A DNA stretch of 64,000 nt from Ahaetulla prasina (GCF_028640845.1 NC_080539.1:177160736-177224735); one strand, 5' to 3'; counted from the stretch's first letter, positions 24,001 through 36,834 are shown. The notes: generated from the sequence alone by a model not told the origin. Made by a program: numbers and translations.

Positions 24001-25360
24001 TTTTAGATATTTCTTTTTATCATGAAGCCAATTTTTGGCAGTAGGCCCTAAAATCATATTGCAGATTTGTGTGAAATGTATTGGTGGATCCTTGGACGCA
24101 ATTTCTTCTAAAAAAAAGAGAAACATATACTGTACTTTGCTGGTGGTATGAAATCCAAATCTATTCTCATCAACCTGAACTATAAGCAGGGAGTTTAGTT
24201 CTCCTAGACGTTACTTACCTGCTATCTTTCCTTTTCAAGCTTCCATGAGGGAAATGATTCCATGGTTTGAGGGTTCAGAACAATATATATGGGGAATTTG
24301 CTTGCTCACTTGGCAGAAAATAATAAAGAATGTATTTTCTCTCCTTTGGAAAGGAAAGTTGATTTTGCATCTTTTTTCTTTTCTATTACCTCCCATTTTC
24401 CCAGTTTTTGATATTATAAAAATGAGGTTTTGGGTTACTTGTTAAGAGAATCCTGGAGATATTTTTCTTTTTTCACATTTTATAGACCAGGCTGTTCTCA
24501 CTATTTCTATGGTAAAAGTGTTTCCCAGGTGCCTGTAATATTTCTGGCCAATGAGGTTTCATATGTGAAAGAGAATGGGATTGAGTGGCAGCAGAAGGAA
24601 GCAATCTTATGTTAAACTCTTATCTTTCTATCTCAGTAGAGTGTATGCTCACTGACATTAGCTCCCCAGGATTTTATAGGATGATGTTTTCCATTCTCCC
24701 TGCAGATGTTAAGATGTAAGATTAAACATGAGAGTTGTTTACACCAAAAGCACTGGTTCTCCGACTAAGCAATGGCCCTTTGCCTGATTATGAAATTTGC
24801 TTGGATATTTGGGCTAGATTTTTCTCAATTATCTAACATTTGTTAGTTAGACTCAAGGTTTAATATGATTTTAATGGTTGCAGTAAAAACAGAAATTAAC
24901 ACACCTTTTCCAGCTTGCAAACGGGGTAATCTGCAAGTATTGCTGTTTCTCCTACTAAAAAGATTAATGATTTAATCAACTATTTTTATTTAATTCATAT
25001 TGAGTTTACCAGCAATGTGATATGTGTATGTATGTACATATTTATTATTTTTAATTGAGTTAAAGAACTTACAAAACTGACAACTCAACTCTGGCAGATC
25101 AACTTTTCTGCATTGTTTATGATCCAAAAGCTTTGATAGTTGCTTCTCGTTTTTGTTTGACAAATTCCAATGAATAAATAAATAAAATTATATGTGCAAT
25201 TAAAACATGACTATTTATTTAAATACAGATAAAAGAATATAAATGTAGAAAATATGCCTATTCATGTAATTGTAGAAAGCAGGGCAACTGATAAATGTAA
25301 AAATATCCTAAAGTCTACAGTGAAGTTTGTTTTGAATTGAATCTTATATAAAATTGAATT
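21088..25360. other. AT-rich non-coding DNA, nothing recognised
   Basis: More than 4 kb without a gene, a named repeat or a convincing splice-bounded exon. Short frames here show no protein-like composition. Confidence 0.5.
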
Positions 25361-25369
25361 TAATATAGA

Positions 25370-25795
25370 CAGACAGAACTTTATTTCAGTCATTGGTCAC
25401 AAAAATTCAAACAATGAAATGAAGACAAAACTATCCTCTAACAAGAACTATTAGGAACCATTTGTGGGCTAAGCTTACAAATAATGTAGCAACATTTTAC
25501 TACTTTTGGAAAAACCAATTTATCTTTATTATGTAACAGTTAGTACACATAGAGAATATCAGAGTGCCCTGGAAATGTAAATAAAAGAGTTTTAATCAGC
25601 TCATGGCAAATATCCCTATAGAACTGACAGTACAGAAGAATATGGGCTGTGGTTTCTATCACAGGGACAGTATGGGATTTCATATGGGGTTTCACTATAT
25701 TTGCTTTCTAGGACAGTTGTAGGAAGAACATTAAATCAAGCTAAGGATAAAGCTTTCCTAAATTTGGGGGATGTAAAATTTAATACACCTTTTGC
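25370..25795 (-). mobile_element. possible decayed LINE 3' region
   Basis: The start, agacagacagaactttattt cagtcattggtc, and the downstream GC-richer text (tatgggatttcatatggggt ... gcttt) recall the 3' ends of an old squamate LINE. A similar start, caaatctttattacagttat, occurs near 38645. The family cannot be fixed from sequence alone. Confidence 0.3.
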
Positions 25796-28700
25796 TAAAC
25801 TATTTTTTAATACAGAGACAACTAGTAATCATGGCTTAAGACCTCCCTCTTGAGCTGAAGATTAAAAGTCTAAGATTATGCCAGGAAGAAAAGATTACCA
25901 CACCAAATTATTTCTGATGCTTGTTTATTTGGAAAAAGTGTTAATTGGATAATAAATATTCTAAATGTTTATACATTTCTTTTTAAAAGACCGAATTTCT
26001 TGGTAAAATAGGTCTTTATTTCAATGTGGAAGGAAGCCGTTTCTCCTCCAGTAACCACTATAAATCCATTAAGATGTGTAATGACAGGAATGAAACTAAT
26101 TAATTCAGAATAGATACAAAGGTAACAAATGTGTTAATAAATACTTGGATAGTAAGATTAAGGGTAACCCTAGTTTTCCAATCTGTACAAAAACTGGGTA
26201 TTTCAATTTGTATGGTCATGTCTTGCTGTGTGTGCTAATCTGATCGCTATAGAATAAGGATGGTAAACTCAGCAACCTCCACACACCATTTTTCTGACTG
26301 CAGAGTTTCTCAAGATTGTGCAGCTAAATTTGAGCAGTATACGGTGACTTTTCATTGTGTGATATGTTCTGCCACATAAATCTCAAAATAAGGATTGGGA
26401 GGCTTAATACATTTATTTCCTGCCTTACAAGCATGCCAAATTCGTAATGGCTTTTCACATAAGGTTTTTGGAGCACCCTTACTGGAAGCCAGCAATCTCT
26501 TCATGTTGATTGTAATGTATGAGGTGGTTCTTAGTACTGTCTTCTGTAATAATTAGCTTGCCATTTAAGAATCATGAAAAGGAATGCCTATAATGATAGA
26601 CTAGAAGATAAATACATAAAGATTGGAGTGAAATTTAGAGGGTCATGGAATGAATGGAAATAGCATTTACAGAACACTGTCACTGTTTATGCCAGTGGCA
26701 AGGGCTGGCTGAACATTTTGAAAGAAAAAAATACATTCATTTCAATTTTGTAAAGTATTTCAGTTTGCATTATATACTTTTTAAATAATATCTAGGAAGT
26801 GTCTTGATACTACTAGCACCATGCAAATCCATTATGACTTATTAGATAGCATGTCTTAGAACCGAGTATTTATATAGAAAAAGAATGACTAAAAATGTTC
26901 AGTTTTAAATAAATAAGGCTTTTAACTTCCAAAAAATATACCAGATAATTAATTAAAACGATGCATACATTGAAAACAGAAAAATAGTGATCCCATATTT
27001 AGTACCCGTTGAATATGAATCATTTAAGTGAGGATATTTGACTTCAATAGACCTAAACTGACTATATCTACAACTTTTCTATGACAATATTCTAATCCGA
27101 AAATAACTTAATATAATATTTACTGTCTGAAAAAAAATAACTTGTAACTAGTTGTTGAGAATTAATTATAATACTTAAAAGTTTTCTTCTGAACTGAGGG
27201 CATTTCACATTTCTGTAGTTGACTGTATGATTGGATATCTTTATTCTAGTTGGAATCATTCATCTGCTTTCAAATATTGTACAGACACTTTTAAAATTTT
27301 TGGCAAATTAAAAAATAAAATTTTAACCCTACCTTGTTAAAGCTATAGTAATTGTTAATGTGTTTTCTTTGACTTATTTATTTTAACTTTATGTAATTAT
27401 TTTTGGGGAAAAAACCCTAGCTTCCAAAACAGTTTAAGCAAAATGACTTCATTAATATCATAAGTGAAATTCACTGGTAACCATTCATATTATCTGAAGT
27501 TTATTGAAATATAGCTCTGCTTATTATGACTCTTGTTTCATATATGAATTAAAAGGTGCCTTTCAAAATCATGTTAGAACAATAATTAATATTTATTTTA
27601 AAAAACAAGTAGAATATGAAATAAATTTTAATATTCAAGAAAGGAGAAAATCAATTTTTTTCATTTCTATGTAATATCTGTATAAAAGGATTGTGTTTGG
27701 AATAGTACCCATTAGACTGAAAAATTGAAAGCTTGTGCACATACTTGCTTTCAGTGTCTTTGTATCAAAGGTATTCTTAGAATTTTGACGGGTTTCATAA
27801 TTTGCTTTCAAATATTATTAAATCTTACACAAGATGTATGTCCACACACAGTAACATCAGAATAATGAGAGATTAGGTTTATTATTCAAGTGACTTATAA
27901 TGACTCCCTACAATTTTAAAACCAGAGCTATGGATACTAATATTTTACATAGATTTAAGAACTGTAATTTGTTTGGTCTATGAAACTGGAAGCCTAGTTG
28001 TATAAAAAATTTTCTAGTTCATGTGTTTGCTCCAAAGAAGAAATTTAGTTCAAGATATAATTTTGGTGTTATTACACATGTGAATGTCTTAAAACTGAAC
28101 GTGCTATTGCTATAACATGACCACTTGTAATTTCAAAAGATAGCTCTTATATCCAGGCTTCTTAAAAATGTGAAGAATTAATTCAGTGAAGCATGAAACA
28201 ACTTCTTAGTAAATGGAAATAAGTTTACAGTGTGTGATTTTCATGCCACTGTTCTTAGGTAATCAGATAATGTTTTTCTCCCCAGTGATTATTTTACAGC
28301 TCATAGTTGGTTTTCTTGTGACAATAAAAGTTTCAGTGTAACTTTCCAATCATATTATATACTGGCTTATTTATCCCTCTGTTTGTGATATACGATATAT
28401 TTGTAAAACAATACATTTGGAAACATTTAGCATTTTAAAATACTAATATGCTGTTAACATAGAGTCCTCTGATGTTTTTTTCCTGAATATATAAATGATT
28501 TGAGGAGAAAATAACCTTTGCGCTCTCTTAATATGGTCAATACAGCTAAACTAAACATAACCTACTGATAAATTATGGATCATGCCCCTACCCCAACTTT
28601 TCAGGGTTACTTTCTATCCAGAAATTCTCATTTGGAGAATTAAAAAGGCATTCAGGTTACAATATACCAGAGGGAGAAACAAGATAGAGGAAAATTCTTT

Positions 28701-28908
28701 TTTTTTTCTTTTTTAGTTTCTTTTACATTCTTCCCTTTCAATGGACTCTAGAACACTGTTGTAGGGGAAAAAATTAATTTAAAGTTTAGCACATGTGAGA
28801 AAAGAACATCTATTTTTAGTTATTATAATGGTGTTTAAAATAACAAACAAGCAGAAATTAAATGAAATTAAACTTTAGTGATCTTTAGCTCTGCCTAAAA
28901 ACAGCAGC
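25796..28908. other. AT-rich non-coding DNA, nothing recognised
   Basis: No gene, structured element or named repeat seen in this 3.1-kb stretch. Confidence 0.5.
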
Positions 28909-28921
28909 CCTTCCTCAAATA

Positions 28922-29100
28922 TCCCAAAAATACTTTTCCAAAAGGCAACTGGACTTTCTTGGTTTTTTCTTTGAAAATATTTTATTTCTCATCCAAGAAG
29001 CAAAATGTTTTCAAAGAAAAAAATAGCAAAGTCCACTTGCCTTTTGGAAAGGCACCTTTAAGACAACCATGACTGGATGATTCAGAATCTTCATAGACAT
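28922..29100. mobile_element. fold-back Penelope-like (?) insertion
   Basis: A 179-bp insertion flanked by a perfect 13-bp direct repeat, ccttcctcaaata, at 28909-28921 and 29101-29113. Inside, two copies of one segment face each other: ttccaaaaggcaactggact at the left and, inverted, tttccaaaaggcaagtggac at the right, with the turn at ctcatccaagaag (about 28988-29000). The segment continues on the right to gactggatgattcagaatct. A related single copy lies at 36835-36925. Inverted copies and variable-length duplications are typical of Penelope-like elements; the family call is inference. Confidence 0.55.
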
Positions 29101-29113
29101 CCTTCCTCAAATA

Positions 29114-31484
29114 AGATTTTTTATGTCATTCTTTCTTTCACTTTTCTTCCATTAATTAAATCATTTTTACCCATTACATCCACTTATAACCTCAGTATTG
29201 GAATTTTTTTTCTCAATTCCTTTTTTCAACAATTTTTTAAAAAATTATATAAAGTGGATGAAATACACAAAAATATATTTTAAAAACAAAGTGTGAGACC
29301 GCCCCCCAAAGATAGTATGAAAAAGAACTTTTTCCTTTATCCTCAGCAAACATATTCAACATTAACAGCTTATTACTGTCTCTTAAAATATACATCTTCA
29401 TCTCATATCTCATCCCGTTTTCTATGAACTTCTCTAAATCTTCAGTTCTTGTTAATCAGCAAAGGTCCAGTAAAATTAACAAAATTTACGAAAATTTATA
29501 AAATTTATTAACAAAATTTAGCAAAAATTCCTAACAACGTAAGTATATAATCCCCCTTTTCATTTAAATCTCATCCCTTTCTTAACAATTAAACATTGCG
29601 CACCCACAAAAATAAAAGCTATTAAACATTACCAGAAACAGTAAACCCTTCTCTGCAGAGTTCCGTTCAACAGTTTTGCCTCAATTTTAATGGTATACAT
29701 TGCCAAATCTATGTATTTCTGCTGTCTGCATATATTTCTTTCTGCTCTCACCATAGTTCTGTTACACCTGATTTTTTGAAAATGTATTCATTCACTTTAA
29801 CTCACATTTTCTCTTCATGTCCTCCCCACATGTTGGTTTCCAAAACTTTTAATTCCTTAAATTAGCCTGTTCCAGAGATATTATATTCCTTATCTTCTTG
29901 CATATATGAGTACTTTGTAACAATTAATTAAAACATGTTTGTCCATATGCCATTTAATATATACCTATCTTGTTTTTTTCATTTTGTACTTATCCTATAA
30001 TGTCTTGTCTAATGTTGTCTTGGATCCAAAGTAACTAGTCAGTAGTAGGAACTGCATCACTGAATAACAAATCCAGCTGACACTGCTAATATGACTAATG
30101 GTGAGGGATGCTGGAAGAGGCAGCAACATGTAAAAAAATCCTCCATAATTCCACCAGAGATGGGGGAGCCCTGCCACTTTCACTAATTCACCTTTATTTA
30201 TGCTGCACAAATTACTATTGGAATTTTCAGGAAGTATCAAAAGCTGTGAGCAAAGAGAGGTACAGAAACACTTAACCACAGGAAAACTGTTCATTGTTCC
30301 TAGGTACAAAGTCTAACCTTCTAAGCATGAGAATGAAGCTTATAGGGTAGATAATGTAGCCTTTGTTTGTGTTGTAGAAATAAATAATGGTTATAGATGA
30401 AAATAATTTCCTGTCTCAACTCAATGGTTTACTACCAGAAAAAGTATGCAACAGTACTACCCAAATATGTAGAATCTGATTGAGTGAGAAAAGTTACTCA
30501 AGTATAATACCAACTTGAATATTATTTATTGAAGTAACAGTAATCCATAAAATTCATTTTGACCTCTGTTTCATATACATCGGTTATGAGCCTTTTTGGA
30601 GCCCTGCTCTGTAGCTTCTAAAGCTTAAGGCTCTTTCACAAGAACCCCCCTCATATGTAGTATGCAGTGAGGTTTAGCTCCTGCTTAACCTCCTTTACTC
30701 TATTTTAGACTGGTGAAATGTTTGTCTTTTATGTTCTTTGAGATTCTCTAAATCTTCTCCTTATTTTTAATTTTAACATTATGAAAACACATTTTAATGG
30801 AATGTGAGGGAGCGGGGTATCCATTACTCCCCAAAAACTAAAAGTGAAGAATATATCATTATGAAAAATAAATGATATTAATTCCATTATTTACATATTA
30901 CTGCAAATGATAACTGATATTAGTAATAATATTTATTTTAAAAGAATATAACATCACAGCATTAATAAAATGGTAATATTTATTAAAACAGATTAAGATC
31001 ACAACACAAGAATTCAAGCAAATATTCTACTTTCAAATGCTAAATCTATATATAAGCAATTTAAGATAGCAGAAATCTGATTTGTATGTAGTTTGTTTTT
31101 TTGGTGGTGGTGCTAGAAACGTGTTTTCTATGAAGGCAGAACTATCTTCACCTGTTGGTTTTGGAAAAGTTCACTAGACTTCCTGTCAAAATGACAACCA
31201 GCTCTCAACCTGGTCATTTATGAAGAGGAAATAAAAGATACAGATTGGAGGCAGATTATCCTGCAGAAAATCTAAGTAGTCACTAAGAGCTAACACAAGA
31301 TGGCACATAATCAAATGACAAAAGAAGTACACTGCCTCTGTTTGTAAAGATCAGCTTTGATTCAACACTTACCTCGAACAAAAGGTAACTTTATTTATTT
31401 CAAGGAACATAGCATTACTCTCTATAACATGACTAGATTCACCTTTTGGTAAATACCAACTTTCTCCTTTCTTAATAAAGAACA
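29114..31484. other. AT-rich non-coding DNA, nothing recognised
   Basis: No gene or clear repeat. A minus-strand frame at 29995-30309 has no recognisable domain and no splice context. Confidence 0.45.
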
Positions 31485-31548
31485 TACAGAAATAGAGCAC
31501 AACAATGATGAAAATCATCTTGAATGTATTTGGGTCAATATAAAAGGG

Positions 31549-32157
31549 GTGAAAAACGATATTGCCATAGGTCTATACTATAGGCCACCCAACCAAACAG
31601 AGGAAGTAGATGAACTTTTTGCTAGTCAGCTAACTAAGGTATGTAGGAAGCACATCACAGTAGTAATGGGGGATTTTAACTACCCTGACATCAACTGGGA
31701 AACAAACTCTGCACCAAGTGGAAGATCCAACAGGTTCCTAACAAACCTAGCAGACAACTTTGTTTCCCAAAAAATAGAGAAGGCGACAAGAGGATCAGCC
31801 ATATTGGACTTAATTCTCACTAACAGAGATGAAATGATAGAAGGTGTTGAAGCTACAGGAACCTTGGGGGCAAGTGACCACGCAATATTGGAATTCGACA
31901 TTAAGCAAATACAAGTAGTAGAACAAAGTCAAACTAGAGTCTTGGACTTTAAGAGAGCTAATTTCAATAAACTTAGAGAGAGCTTGAGAAGGATTCAATG
32001 GATGAGAATCCTCAGGGGGAAAACAACTCAAGAAGCTTGGGAAATTTTGAAAAGTGAGATTATAAAAGCACAGTCTAACACAATACCAATGAAGAAGAAA
32101 ATAGTAGATCACAAAAGAAACCAGCATGGATGCATAAAGAACTATCTGACAAATTGA
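31549..32157 (+). pseudogene. CR1 endonuclease C-terminal fragment
   Basis: The 202-residue frame begins within the endonuclease (IGLYYRPPNQTEE, about 7-19). It shows the conserved VVMGDFNYPDINWE (about 38-51), LDLILTNRDEM (about 85-95) and GASDHAILEFDI (about 106-117) with the catalytic SDH, then the linker towards the RT. The N-terminal endonuclease motif is missing because of 5' truncation, and the frame closes at a stop after NYLTN. Upstream bases 31485-31548 still read as family sequence (LECIWVNIKG), so the first visible codon is not a real start. Confidence 0.85.
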
Positions 32158-32244
32158 AAGACAAAAGGACAAATATAAAAAGTGGAAAGAGGGGCAAATA
32201 ACTAAGGCAGAATATCAGCAACAGCCCGAGCCTGTAAAGATGAA

Positions 32245-34003
32245 GTGAGGAAAGCTAAGGCTCACAATGAACAAAGGCTAGCGACAAAAGTAAAAATAAC
32301 AAAAAGCTTCTTCCAACATGTTAAAAACAAGAAAAAAGTCAAGGAAACAATTGGCCCATTGCTGGGAGAAAGTGGCAAGAAGATGACAAGCAACAGGGAG
32401 AAAGCAGATCTACTTAACTCATATTTTGCATCTGTCTTTACACAAAAGGAAAAACAATCCAACCTATCAAAACAGCACTACAAAAACAGATTAGAAACAG
32501 AAGTTAAAGTAGGGAAGAAAATGGTAAGTGAACACGTGTCTCCCCTAGACGAGTTCAAATCACCAGGACCGGATGGATTACACCCCAAGGTTCTGAAGGA
32601 ACTGGCAGACGTGATCTCAGAACCACTGAACTATATCTTTCAAAGATCCTGGAGCACAGGGAGCTGCCAGAGGACTGGAAAAGAGCTGATGTAGTTCCCA
32701 TCTTCAAAAAGGAAAAACAGATCCAGGAAACTACAGACCTATCAGTCTGACCTCAATACCGGGAAGATTCTGGAAAAGATAATCAAGCAACGAATCACCG
32801 AACACCTAGAAGCAAACAAAGTAATAACCAAAAGCCAACATGGGTTTGTCAAAACAGATCATGCCAGACTAATCTTATCGCATTCTTTGACAAAATGACA
32901 AAATTAGTAGACCAGAGGAATGCTGTTGATATAATTTACTTGGACTTCAGTAAAGCATTTGATAAAGTAGACCATAACCTACTACTAGATAAAGTAGAAA
33001 AATGTGGGTTAAACAGCACCACCACCAGATGGATTCGTAACTGGCTGACCAACCGCACTCAACGTGTAGTCCTCAACGGAACTACATCCACATGGAGGGA
33101 AGTATGCAGTGGAGTACCCCAAGGCTCTGTTTTAGGCCCAGTACTCTTCAACATCTTCATCAATGACTTGGACGAGGGGATAGATGGGGAACTCATCAAA
33201 TTTGCAGATGACACCAAGCTGGCAGGAATAGCCAACACTCCAGAAGATATGCTCAAGTTACAGAAAGATCTTGACAGACTTGAACATTGGGCGCTATCTA
33301 ACAAAATGAAATTCAACAGTGAAAAAAGTAAGGTTCTACATGTAGGCCAAAAAAACAAAATGCACCAGTACCGTATATGTGGTACCTTGCTCAATAGTAG
33401 TACCTGTGAGAGGGATCTTGGAGTCCTAGTGGATAACCATCTAGATATGAGCCAGCAGTGTGCAGCAGCTGTTAAAAAAGCCAACACAGTTTTGGGCTGC
33501 ATAAACAGAGGGATAGAATCAAGATCACGTGAAGTGCTAGTACCACTTTATAATGCCTTGGTAAGGCCACACTTGGAATATTGCATCCAGTTTTGGTCGC
33601 CACGATGTAAAAAAGATGTTGAGACTCTAGAAAGAGTGCAGAGAAGAGCAACAAAGATGATTGGGGACTGGAGGATAAAACATATGAAGAACGGTTGCAG
33701 GAACTGGGTATGTCTAGTTTAACAAAAAGAAGGACTAGGGGAGACATGATAGCTGTGTTCCAATATCTCAGGGGCTGCCACAAAGAAGAGGGAGTCGGGC
33801 TGTTCTCCAAAGCACCTGAGGGTAGAACAAGAAGCAATGGGTGGAAACTGATCAAAGAAAGAAGCAACTTAGAACTAAGGAGAAATTTCCTGACAGTTAG
33901 AACAATTAATAAGTGGAACGACTTGCCTCCAGAAGTTGTGAATGCTCCAACACTGGAAATTTTTAAGAAAATGTTGGATAACCATCTGACTGAGATGGTG
34001 TAG
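32245..34003 (+). pseudogene. CR1 reverse transcriptase, frameshifted
   Basis: Three frames together cover the RT. Frame 32245-32694 holds the fingers (SPGPDGLHPKVLKELADVI, about 110-128). Frame 32895-33722 holds the palm and thumb: VDIIYLDFSKAFDKVDHNLL (about 11-30), CSGVPQGSVLGPVLFNIFIN (about 71-90), LIKFADDTKLAGI (about 102-114) with both catalytic aspartates, and GCINRGIESRSREVLVPLYN. Frame 33695-34003 carries the C-terminus (NFLTVRTINKWNDLPPEVVN). Indels near 32690-32890 and 33680-33700 break continuity, so it is inactive although the catalytic residues persist. Confidence 0.88.
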
Positions 34004-34061
34004 GGTTTCCTGCCTGGGCAGGGGGTTGGACTAGAAGGCCTCCAAGGTCCCTTCCAACTCT

Positions 34062-34080
34062 GATGTTATGTTATGTTATG
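34062..34080. repeat. (TTATG)n tail of CR1
   Basis: About three to four units of a 5-bp repeat terminate the CR1 element. Confidence 0.85.
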
Positions 34081-34399
34081 TCCATACATTTAACAAAATT
34101 CAGTTAATTCTTTTGATTCCTTGGTTACATGTCTACCCCTTGTGTAACATTTGTGGACACTTTGCTTCTTTTAGAAGGATGGCCAAACAGTTGCTGTGCT
34201 TGGAATATTCTTTTTGTAGTTTTGGTCATTGTCATATGCTAAAGTTCAATCTCAGATGATATCTTTGCAAAGTATTGCTCTCAGATTAAAAGTGGAACTT
34301 AATATATAGCAAGGAATACACCATTATTTCCACAATATGTATAGGTTCAGCATTTTAAATCTTAAATTATTTAATTTTTAATGTTTTACTATATTAATT

Positions 34400-34486
34400 A
34401 CCGTATTTTTCGCTCCATAAAACACACCTTCCCCCCACCCCAAAAGTCGGTGGAAATGTCTGAACGTCTTATGGAGCGAACATTGC
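34400..34486. mobile_element. short MITE-like repeat with 'ttcgctccataa' ends
   Basis: accgtatttttcgctccata at the left and cttatggagcgaa at the right form an inverted pair of at least 12 bp around C-rich sequence. This is a widespread amniote interspersed repeat pattern; the superfamily is not determined. Confidence 0.55.
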
Positions 34487-35744
34487 ATCAGACTCAGTGG
34501 GAGTCATGCCTAGGAGCATGTTATAAATGGATGGAGTTCACATTGAAGACCCTTAAGATCTAAAAATTTTCACTTGGGGCAATGCATAAGTATATAATTA
34601 TGCATGTGAATTGAGAGATGATTATTTGAAAAATTGCTAACTATTTAATTATTTTCTATTGCAGAGAGTAAATATTTTAATATTTGCTTACTGGATTCAC
34701 CAGTGAGCAAGACTCCAAGATGGTATAACAGAATTAACTCTGATTTCTTGCTACTAAAAATTATCACTCAATAAACTATATAAACTTCCTTTTGTAGGAG
34801 AACTAACTAAATATTTCCTTCTATGTTTGATAATTACATAAATATATAAATATTATTAAATATTCAGACAAAAGAGATATGAAAAAATCAGTGAATATTT
34901 CAATGGATCTTAAGATGGTTTTTTCTCTGAACACACTGGCACACATTAAAAATGAAATTCTGATGCCAACTCTCTAAGGAAAATAAATATATACTCATAC
35001 GCATACATGCACAAAACTATACATATGCCACACACACTACATATATATACATATATATAAATCATAGTCCATTTTGAATACATAGCAGAAAAAAAGAGTC
35101 TTGAGAGTTAACAAGGTTGATACTATAAGATACAAAACTATTACAGAATCTAGTTGTTCTGCTTCAGATACCACAAAGACTCCTCCCAGAAGGTAACAAA
35201 GGTAACAATAGCTTTTATAAGCTATTTTATGCATTTAAAAATTGTGTGCAAGATGTCATTTCAAGGAATGGTATAACATTCTGATATTATTTCTTGACTG
35301 TTTGCTGGATTTCAGATCATGGCTGCTTTTTTTCTTCACCTTAAATGTCCTTCAGTCATATTTGCATTCTACAGGCATCAACACCATCATCTACTCAAAA
35401 AGCAATTGCTAGTCTTTTATGTAAATTATTACTCTGCAGCTTTACTGCCAAGATTTATGGCAATATGATTATGTTACATTCAAGCACTCCTTTTCAGCAA
35501 CACCTGATTTCAGAGGGCTACATGCAATATCTGCTAATACTACTGGCATTCTCTCCTTTTCTCTTCTCCTATTTGCATTCCTTACATAACCCCAAGTCTC
35601 CTGCAGTGAGTCTCCAAATCTCTGGGGCAGATTTGGGAAAACAGAAGTGATGAATCTAAATCATTTGTTCTGTTGGGGAGGGATGCAACTAAATACAACT
35701 TCAAGGTAGAAAATTAGAGAAATAAGTGTGTATACATAAACGTG
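34487..35744. other. AT-rich non-coding DNA with a small AT/AC microsatellite
   Basis: No gene seen. A short alternating ACAT/ATAT tract lies at 35026-35060. Confidence 0.5.
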
Positions 35745-35855
35745 TGTGTGTGTGTGTGCGCGCGCGCATGCGTTTTTGTAGATTTTCATGGGTATAGGTA
35801 TGCAAGTCTTGGCGTATTCGGGTCTTTTCCCGTATAAGGTTGAGAGTATCTTGGC

Positions 35856-35889
35856 GATGTTTTGACGAGGTCCCACTCGTCATCTTCAG
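35856..35889 (-). ncRNA. hammerhead-like core, copy a (mutated)
   Basis: The sense strand reads CTGAAGA, a short stem and loop, then AAAAC and ATC. The core GAAAC has become AAAAC, so this copy should be inactive even if the motif is genuine. Confidence 0.25.
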
Positions 35890-36019
35890 GCTGTGGCTTA
35901 CGGCTTCGTGCTTGTATATATATAATTGAATATTTGTTTTCTGAGGTTTTCATGGGTGTTTGTATGTAGGTCTTTGGTTGTTCGGGTTTTCTCCCGTGTA
36001 AAATTGGAAATGTCTTGGC

Positions 36020-36053
36020 AACGTTTCGACGAAGTCTCATTCGTCATCTTCAG
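36020..36053 (-). ncRNA. hammerhead-like core, copy b
   Basis: The sense strand reads CTGAAGA, then GACGA pairing with TCGTC as stem II, then GAAAC and GTT. The layout is the same as copy c. Confidence 0.3.
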
Positions 36054-36371
36054 GCTTCAGCTTCGTGCTTCTGGGAGCAATGTGTGATCGCAGCTGTTTC
36101 TTCCTTTTAACTGCTAGTGGGGGTTTGAACTGATTGGGTGGGAGCTTGGCTGTGCTCTGATTGGATGGAGGTTTTTTTGTGCTCTGATTGGCTGGGGGTG
36201 TGTCCTGTTTGGGTGGGGGGTTGGTTGTGCTCAATTTAGTCTGTGTTGCAGGGGGATTTGAGCTGGTGAGCTGCATAGCTGTTGTTTGGCTTTGTGGTGG
36301 TGCTACATCTTCATAGTGGGTGTCAGTCTGCTGCATGTATGGATTGTATATATATATATGTATGTCTTGGC

Positions 36372-36405
36372 GACGTTTCGACGAAGTCTCATTCGTCATC
36401 TTCAG
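36372..36405 (-). ncRNA. hammerhead-like core, copy c
   Basis: The sense strand reads CTGAAGA (fits CUGANGA), a 5-bp stem II (GACGA/TCGTC), GAAAC and then GTC directly. The palindromic ACGT could form the very short stem III of a dimeric hammerhead, as reported in Penelope-like elements. One extra U sits between the core A and stem II, and stem I is weak, so activity is uncertain. Confidence 0.35.
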
Positions 36406-36466
36406 GCTTCAGCTTTGTGCTTCTGGGAGAAGCACAAAGAAGCACAAAGAAGCACAAAGCTGAAGC

Positions 36467-36500
36467 CTGAAGATGACGAATGAGACTTCCTCGAAACGTC
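36467..36500 (+). ncRNA. hammerhead-like core, copy d
   Basis: Same 34-nt layout as copy c but on the + strand and facing it. Stem II carries one mismatch (TCCTC in place of TCGTC). Confidence 0.3.
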
Positions 36501-36582
36501 GCCAAGACACTTCCAATTTTACACGGGAGAAAACCCCAACAACCAAAGACCTATATACAAACACCGTGAAAACGTCAGAAAA

Positions 36583-36583
36583 C

Positions 36584-36668
<85 letters not shown>
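36583..36668. repeat. (AT)n microsatellite
   Basis: About 85 bp of nearly uninterrupted AT dinucleotides (one TATG break near 36600) directly abut the Penelope-like copy d. Confidence 0.95.
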
Positions 36669-36671
<3 letters not shown>

Positions 36672-36834
36672 GAATTATAATTTATACAACATATAAATTA
36701 TAAATTAAATTAACTTAATTTGATTTAATTCGATTTAAATTTAAATTAGATCAGTAAGCAAGTAGAGTTATTAGTTATTAACCCATTAAAATTAGTAGAA
36801 AATAGTGTTCTTAGATGCTACATGTCTATGTAGA

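Larger units (their letters stand above)
31485..34080 (+). mobile_element. CR1 LINE, 5'-truncated, 2.6 kb
   Basis: The + strand carries the C-terminal part of a CR1 endonuclease, the full reverse transcriptase region in several frames and the canonical CR1 3' end (gggtttcctgcctgggcagg, ggttggactagaaggcctcc, ggtcccttccaactctgatg). It ends in (TTATG)n at 34062-34080. Short CR1 3' ends elsewhere in the window (8383, 8574, 48921, 57186) belong to the same family. Confidence 0.92.
35745..36583. mobile_element. Penelope-like element cluster, direct and inverted copies
   Basis: One segment, recognisable on its sense strand as cctgaagatgacgaatgaga ... gaaacgtcgccaagac ... ttttacacgggagaaaa, occurs four times: minus at about 35763-35900, 35935-36090 and 36360-36420, and plus at about 36452-36583. 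Minus-strand 36037-36399 also keeps a low-complexity Pro/Thr/Gln-rich frame. The last two copies face each other across an (agcacaaaga)n junction at 36428-36460, making a long hairpin. Tandem and inverted partial copies are characteristic of Penelope-like retroelements. A (TG)n/(CG)n run lies at 35742-35768. Confidence 0.6.

Noticed and set aside
24245..24615. Possible missing first WDPCP exon
   Set aside because: The peptides do not resemble the expected N-terminus and do not end in a donor of the needed phase.
29995..30309. 104-codon minus-strand frame as a small gene
   Set aside because: No recognisable domain, no splice or promoter context, and length within expectation for chance in 64 kb.
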